Assembly: GCA_020721645.1 (NCBI GenBank)
Contig: DYMH01000009.1
Span: 1-46,902 of the forward strand
Reading direction: 5' to 3'
DNA length: 46,902 nucleotides
Source: Draconibacterium orientale
GTDB lineage: Bacteria; Bacteroidota; Bacteroidia; Bacteroidales; JAADGE01
This document shows, piece by piece, positions 42,473 through 46,902 of this stretch (positions are counted from its first letter, which is position 1; the number at the start of each line of letters is the position of its first letter). Both the position numbers and the translations under genes were made by a program. Below the pieces are notes generated by a model. The model saw nothing but the letters and a program-made list of their open reading frames with translations, did not search any database and was not told the DNA's origin.

Positions 42473-44560
42473 ATGTCTTTCAAAAATAGTTTACTTTTTG
42501 TTTTGATATTTTTTTCAGCACAAATACTTGTTGCTCAGACTAATTTTAAATTCGACAGCCTGAAAAACGTACTTCAAAAATCCGATGACACAGCCAAGGC
42601 TCGAATTTACAATGAATTGGCATGGGCTTATCGAAACAGCGAGCCTCAAAAAACTTCCGACTTCGGGAAATTGGCTGTTAATTATGCTAAGAAATACGAA
42701 AATTATAAGGAATTAGCAACGGCTTACGGATATCTCGGAGTAGCATATCGAAATTTCGGGAATTTCAGACAGGCTATGGAATATTACGACTTGGGATTGA
42801 AAATTTGCGAGGAGAACAATCTCGTATCACTAAAAGGTTACGCTTATATTAATATCGGCAATATCTATCTTTATAAAGAAGATTACGACAAAGCATTCGA
42901 GAATTTGAATAAAGCCCTCGAACTTTCAAAAGCATTGAACGATAAGGAAATGGAGGCTTATTGCTGCTTAAATATCGGACGGGCAAATCTGCTGAATCAC
43001 GAAATAGATGTTGCTCTGGTTTTTTTAAACAAAGCATTGCAAATCCGTTTGGAGAGTAAAAATTTATCAGGAGCTTCTGTCTGTTACAACTACATCGGCG
43101 ATGCGTATTTAGAAAAAAACGAAGTTGATAAAGCCCTCGAAATATTCTTTACAGCCCAAAAAAATGTTGATTCTAAATTCGACAAAGATATTGTTTCTGA
43201 TATTTTATCAAAAACAGCGACAATCTATATCTCCAAAAATCAATACGAAACAGCGGAAACTTATGCAAAGCAAGCCTTAGAAATATCGCTCGAAACTCAC
43301 AATCCGGCTCGTATCAGGAAAGCCTACGAAACATTAACCGATTTGAACCGAAAAAACGGCAATTTAAAAGATGCCGTTAAATATCAAGATTTTGTAAAAT
43401 TATATAACGACAGTGTTTACAAAAAAGAATTGTCGGAAAAAATATCAAACTTACAGTTCGGTTTAGACCAAGATAAAAAAGATGTCCTAATTAAAAATTT
43501 GAACGAAAAAAAAGAATTGCAAGCCAAATCGTTGCGACAGCAAAATCGCTTGATAGTAATGCTTTTTGTTATTTTAGGACTTGTCGCCGTGATTATTGTT
43601 GTGATTATTCGGCAAAATCGACATCGACAACGTGCCAATTTTTTACTTTCAAAACAACACAGCGAAATTTTAGAAAAAAATCAGGAACTGCACTCGCAAA
43701 ATGAAGAAATAACCGCACAACGCGATGAAATTTCAAAACAAAAAGAAATTCTTTCGGCACATCGCGATGAATTGGAATTAAAAAATGACGAAATTATTAA
43801 ACAAGCACAAAAAATTACCGACAGCATTATTTACGCCCAAAGAATACAAAATGCCCTGTTGCCGCCCGAAAATTTATTAAAAACACTGCTTCCGGAATAT
43901 TTCATTTTATTCAAACCCCGCGATATTGTCAGTGGAGATTTTTATTGGGTCAAACAAAACGAAGAAAATCTGATTGTGGTTTTAGCTGACTGCACCGGGC
44001 ACGGCATTCCCGGGGCTTTTGTGAGCATGCTCGGCATGTCGATATTGAACGAAGTTGTTGAAAATACAACAATACGAACTGCCGCCGAAATACTTGAAAG
44101 TATGCGAACACATATCAAACTTTCGCTTCGACAATCCAAAGAACTCGAAAGCCAAGACGATGGAATCGATATGGCTTTGTGTATTTTCAGCAAAAAGACT
44201 CTCGAAATGCAATTTGCCGGAGCTAACAACGGAATTTACCTTATTCGTGATAACCAAATACATGTTTATTCGGCAACTTTGAATCCGGTCGGAATTTATT
44301 TCCGAGAAATTCCATTTAAAAACAATATTATTCAATTGCAATCCGGCGATTCTATTTATCTCTATTCCGATGGCTTTATCGACCAATTTGGAGGTGAAGA
44401 CGGACGCCGTTTTATGTCGCAAAATTTTAAAACCATGATATTAGAAAATTCGGCACAACCGATGTCGATACAAAAAACAATATTTGAAAAAGTGCTGCAA
44501 AATTGGCAAGGGAATGGTCGCCAAATTGATGATATTTCTCTCATGGGAATAAGATTTTAA
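42473..44560 (+). CDS. TPR-sensor SpoIIE/PP2C-type protein phosphatase
   Basis: A 695-residue membrane protein. After the signal peptide (ILVAQ), residues about 25-330 are seven or so TPRs of the periplasmic-sensor kind (GYLGVAYRNFGNFRQAMEYYDLGLKI, AYINIGNIYLYKEDYDKAFENLNKAL). One membrane span follows at about 359-381 (LIVMLFVILGLVAVIIVVII), then a coiled-coil (LHSQNEEITAQRDEISKQKEIL). The SpoIIE domain runs from about 460 to the end. It shows FKPRDIVSGDFYW, VLADCTGHGIPGAFVSMLG, DDGIDMALCIF, and YSDGFIDQFGG with the metal-binding acids. Such phosphatases usually act on anti-sigma-factor antagonists; no partner switch gene is adjacent. It is 18 bases upstream of sixA and likely cotranscribed. 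Confidence 0.92.
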   Translation: MSFKNSLLFVLIFFSAQILVAQTNFKFDSLKNVLQKSDDTAKARIYNELAWAYRNSEPQKTSDFGKLAVNYAKKYENYKELATAYGYLGVAYRNFGNFRQAMEYYDLGLKICEENNLVSLKGYAYINIGNIYLYKEDYDKAFENLNKALELSKALNDKEMEAYCCLNIGRANLLNHEIDVALVFLNKALQIRLESKNLSGASVCYNYIGDAYLEKNEVDKALEIFFTAQKNVDSKFDKDIVSDILSKTATIYISKNQYETAETYAKQALEISLETHNPARIRKAYETLTDLNRKNGNLKDAVKYQDFVKLYNDSVYKKELSEKISNLQFGLDQDKKDVLIKNLNEKKELQAKSLRQQNRLIVMLFVILGLVAVIIVVIIRQNRHRQRANFLLSKQHSEILEKNQELHSQNEEITAQRDEISKQKEILSAHRDELELKNDEIIKQAQKITDSIIYAQRIQNALLPPENLLKTLLPEYFILFKPRDIVSGDFYWVKQNEENLIVVLADCTGHGIPGAFVSMLGMSILNEVVENTTIRTAAEILESMRTHIKLSLRQSKELESQDDGIDMALCIFSKKTLEMQFAGANNGIYLIRDNQIHVYSATLNPVGIYFREIPFKNNIIQLQSGDSIYLYSDGFIDQFGGEDGRRFMSQNFKTMILENSAQPMSIQKTIFEKVLQNWQGNGRQIDDISLMGIRF

Positions 44561-44578
44561 CATTTAAGCTGTAAACAG

Positions 44579-45064
44579 ATGAAAAAAATTATTATCATGC
44601 GTCATGCAAAATCCGATTGGGAGAACAGCTCACTCTCGGACATCGAACGCCCATTGAACTCTCGCGGAAAAAAGGAAGCTCCTTTAATGGGCAAAGAATT
44701 GATAAAAAGAAAACTGATACCTGAAATTATGATTTCTTCGCCCGCAGTCAGAGCACAAGAAACTGCTCGTACTGTTGCCGAAAATTTTGATTTCGGCTCC
44801 GAAATTATTATCGATGAAGGATTTTATTTCGGCACTTTGAATACGGTAATTCAAAGCCTGAAACTCTTACCCGATTCCTGCAATTCGGTTATGATTTTTG
44901 GGCACAATCCCACTTGGGAATCCTTAGTTTCACTACTGTCCGGGAAATTCCCGGAAATGCCCACTGCGGCTGTTGCCGTTTTAACTTTTCCCGGAAAGAT
45001 TTGGAACGATTTAGCCGAATCGAAATGTTCTCTCGAAGCACTGATTATTCCCAAAGATATTTAA
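44579..45064 (+). CDS. sixA: SixA-like phosphohistidine phosphatase
   Basis: A 161-residue member of the histidine-phosphatase (phosphoglycerate-mutase) superfamily. It has the catalytic RHAKSDW (His 9), DIERPLNSRGKKEAP, ISSPAVRAQETA and the second His in MIFGHNPTWESL. SixA removes phosphate from His of phosphorelay or phosphotransferase proteins. It begins 18 bases after the SpoIIE-type phosphatase, so two phosphatases of different chemistry may be made together. The substrate is unknown. Confidence 0.88.
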   Translation: MKKIIIMRHAKSDWENSSLSDIERPLNSRGKKEAPLMGKELIKRKLIPEIMISSPAVRAQETARTVAENFDFGSEIIIDEGFYFGTLNTVIQSLKLLPDSCNSVMIFGHNPTWESLVSLLSGKFPEMPTAAVAVLTFPGKIWNDLAESKCSLEALIIPKDI

Positions 45065-45095
45065 TACGTTAGCATAAACTATTACTCATTCAAAA

Positions 45096-46193
45096 ATGAA
45101 AAATATATTTTTCGTATTCGCACTGTTTCTGATTGCATTTATCTCATGCAAACCTCAATCTGAAAAAAATAATGCTGTCGGCGACACTCTAAATCACGGT
45201 TCAATAATCGATACAGTTGAAAAAATTTTAGTTTCACTATCGCCCCCGTCAAATGGAAAAAATTATGTACTCGGTGATAAAATTACCATAACCGTAAATC
45301 GGAAAAATAATAAAGACATCGATTCGGTGGCTTTGCTTTTAAACAATAAAACAAAAGTTGTTTTAGATAAAGAAATGAAATTTATTTGGGATACGAAAAA
45401 CGAAAAAACAGGCACGAATCTTATCGAAGTGGAATACAAAACAGGAAAGACTCTTAGGAAAGTTGCAAAAAAACTTATACTTTTTTCGGATATCAAACCC
45501 AAAAAATATGGTTTTAAAATAAAAAATACTTACAAACACGATGTTTTGGCATACACACAAGGCTTGTTTTGGTACAATGGATTTTTGTACGAAGCAACAG
45601 GTCTCAAAGGCGAATCGACTGTTAGGAAAGTGAAACTCGAAAACGGCGATGTGGTTCAAAGTTTTGCCATTCCGAGTGATGTTTTCGGAGAGGGAATCAC
45701 GATGTCCGATAATAAGATAGTTCAAATTACATGGCAAGACGGCAAAGGATATGTGTATGATATTGTATCCTTCAAGCAAGTCGATGAATTTGGCTATTCG
45801 GGCGAGGGCTGGGGTTTAACAAGCGATGGGCAAAAATTGTTTATGAGCAACGGAACACCTCAAATCCATATCTTGGAAAAACAATCGTATTCTATTATCG
45901 ATGAGCTTGAAGTTTATGATGAAAAAGGTCCCGTAAAATATTTGAACGAATTGGAGTATATCAACGGCGAAATTTATGCAAATATCTACCGATACGAAAC
46001 AATAGCACGTATCGACCCAAATACGGGTAAGGTGTTGGCTTATATCGACCTGAGTCATATCTTGCCAATGACAGATTATACACACAACACAGATGTTCTC
46101 AATGGTATTGCCTACGATTCGGAGAAAAAACGATTGTTTGTAACCGGGAAATTATGGCCCAAATTATTTGAAATCGAATTAACAGAAAAATAG
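45096..46193 (+). CDS. Lipoprotein glutaminyl-peptide cyclotransferase
   Basis: A 365-residue protein. A lipoprotein signal ends LIAFISC (Cys 18), so it is attached to a membrane facing the periplasm or surface. Residues about 45-130 form an Ig-like domain (VLGDKITITVNRKNNKDIDSVALLLN). The rest is the bacterial/plant-type five-bladed propeller cyclase family. Its markers are YTQGLFWYNGFLYEATG, SGEGWGLTSDGQKLFMSNG, LNELEYINGEIYANIY, and LNGIAYDSEKKRLFVTGKLWPKLFEI. The enzyme converts N-terminal Gln to pyroglutamate on exported proteins, which protects them from aminopeptidases. It follows sixA by 31 bases. Confidence 0.92.
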   Translation: MKNIFFVFALFLIAFISCKPQSEKNNAVGDTLNHGSIIDTVEKILVSLSPPSNGKNYVLGDKITITVNRKNNKDIDSVALLLNNKTKVVLDKEMKFIWDTKNEKTGTNLIEVEYKTGKTLRKVAKKLILFSDIKPKKYGFKIKNTYKHDVLAYTQGLFWYNGFLYEATGLKGESTVRKVKLENGDVVQSFAIPSDVFGEGITMSDNKIVQITWQDGKGYVYDIVSFKQVDEFGYSGEGWGLTSDGQKLFMSNGTPQIHILEKQSYSIIDELEVYDEKGPVKYLNELEYINGEIYANIYRYETIARIDPNTGKVLAYIDLSHILPMTDYTHNTDVLNGIAYDSEKKRLFVTGKLWPKLFEIELTEK

Positions 46194-46198
46194 AATCA

Positions 46199-46675
46199 TC
46201 ACACTTTCAAACTTTTAATCAAAAGCCACAATCCAAAACCAACTATTGTGCCGGTAATCCAGCCCCAGAGCGATTTTCGCACTTCTTTTTTATTTCGTTG
46301 CGAAGCAAAATAAACAACCAAAACCGATATCGGACCCAGTACTGCCCCGTAAATCGTGTAGGTTCCGGCAGCACTCAACACAAATGACCACAAAAACGAA
46401 GGTATTTTGCCCGGAGTTGTGGTTTCTTTGTCGGTTTGCGGAAAGACTGCTTTCGTTATTTTCGATTCAGATTCGCCATACAGAGAATCTATTTCAAAAA
46501 TATCGCCTTTTTTAACGGCGTTTTCCAAACAATCCAAATCCTTTAACGATTCATCGATTGCCATAGGATTGAATGAAAACGGACTCGTTTTTCCCTTATT
46601 GTTCGGTGGGTTGTCTGCCAAAACAGAGCCTGAAATCGTTGAAAAAAGAAGCAGAAAAAATATCGAAAATTTCAT
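46199..46675 (-). CDS. Small membrane protein, family not recognised
   Basis: A 158-residue protein. A signal peptide (STISGSVLA) is followed by an Asn/Lys-rich stretch and an acidic region with one Cys (DESLKDLDCLENAVKKGD). Two membrane helices then occur (LWSFVLSAAGTYTIYGAVLGPISVLVVYF and LWGWITGTIVGFGLWLLI), separated by a basic loop (ASQRNKKEVRK). The helix pair resembles small inner-membrane DUF families, but I cannot name one. Convergent with the cyclotransferase gene, 5 bases apart. Confidence 0.65.
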   Translation of the reverse strand: MKFSIFFLLLFSTISGSVLADNPPNNKGKTSPFSFNPMAIDESLKDLDCLENAVKKGDIFEIDSLYGESESKITKAVFPQTDKETTTPGKIPSFLWSFVLSAAGTYTIYGAVLGPISVLVVYFASQRNKKEVRKSLWGWITGTIVGFGLWLLIKSLKV

Positions 46676-46749
46676 TTTAGTAGATTGATATTAAGTTTAT
46701 TTTATGTTTTTAAACTTTAATCGTTATCATTTCGGGAATGGTTCATTGG

Positions 46750-46757
46750 CAAAGTTA
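46750..46757 (-). promoter_or_regulatory. -7 element TAACTTTG (minus strand)
   Basis: Exact TAnnTTTG match 75 bases upstream of the small membrane-protein gene. Confidence 0.45.
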
Positions 46758-46780
46758 ATTTTAATTCGATAAATTCTGAT

Positions 46781-46788
46781 TATTTTTG
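46781..46788 (+). promoter_or_regulatory. -7 element TATTTTTG (plus strand)
   Basis: Exact TAnnTTTG match, divergent from the one at 46750-46757; it would serve a gene beyond the window end. Nothing else is visible in 46676-46902. Confidence 0.4.
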
Positions 46789-46902
46789 TAAATTGAAAAT
46801 CGCATAAATAAAAAAATCAGTAAGCAGACAAATTTATTTCTATCTTGAAATTTTGTAAATTTCATATAATCAAAATATTGCTATATGAACCATTTATAAT
46901 TA

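Overview
The window looks like chromosomal DNA of a member of the Bacteroidota (Bacteroidales/Marinilabiliales-like; I cannot place it further). The reasons are the low GC content, the absence of Shine-Dalgarno-type ribosome sites at most starts, and several promoters of the Bacteroidota type (TAnnTTTG at -7, some with TTTG about 24 bases upstream). There are also many surface beta-barrel proteins and the gene order NAD kinase / DUF6089-like barrels / uppS / bamA / two ompH genes / murI. No tRNA, rRNA, CRISPR array or complete insertion sequence was seen.

Layout. 1-400: the end of a PLP-dependent amino-acid decarboxylase. 541-4669: a three-gene operon of a urea-transporter/M23-peptidase fusion, a TPR outer-membrane barrel and a TPR protein. 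4836-6179: a cyclic 2,3-diphosphoglycerate synthetase-like P-loop protein. 6328-7701: mnmE. 7737-20766 (all minus strand): an envelope-biogenesis block with murI, two Skp/OmpH chaperones, BamA, UppS, two barrels, NadK, a small Omp85 protein, two glycosyltransferases and a CBS-ACT protein. 20957-22649: pdxJ and an alpha/beta hydrolase.

22650-28700 is an accessory stretch. It holds repeat-rich intergenic DNA, a ParE/RelE-type toxin-antitoxin pair bracketed by direct repeats, a 1146-residue membrane-anchored STAND NTPase with WD40 propellers, ridA, and a small protein that looks like an EACC1 conflict-system component. 28942-36934 has an unknown barrel, an unknown secreted protein, an M17 leucyl aminopeptidase, pdxA, a glycosyltransferase overlapping an ECF sigma factor, and rsmG.

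37039-39478 is an ABC-type ATPase followed by a TOPRIM-like protein, a pair organised like the PARIS/OLD anti-phage systems. 39499-46675 has a secreted YD-repeat-like protein, a fused aconitase/isopropylmalate dehydratase, a TPR-SpoIIE phosphatase, SixA, a glutaminyl-cyclase lipoprotein and a small membrane protein.

The most noteworthy items are the ATPase+TOPRIM pair, the STAND and EACC1-like genes lying close together, the urea-transporter/M23 fusion, and a miniature inverted-repeat element. That element is present as two clear copies in opposite orientation plus one probable decayed copy; two of the three lie exactly at gene stop codons. All family assignments are from reading the translated sequence; no database search was run.
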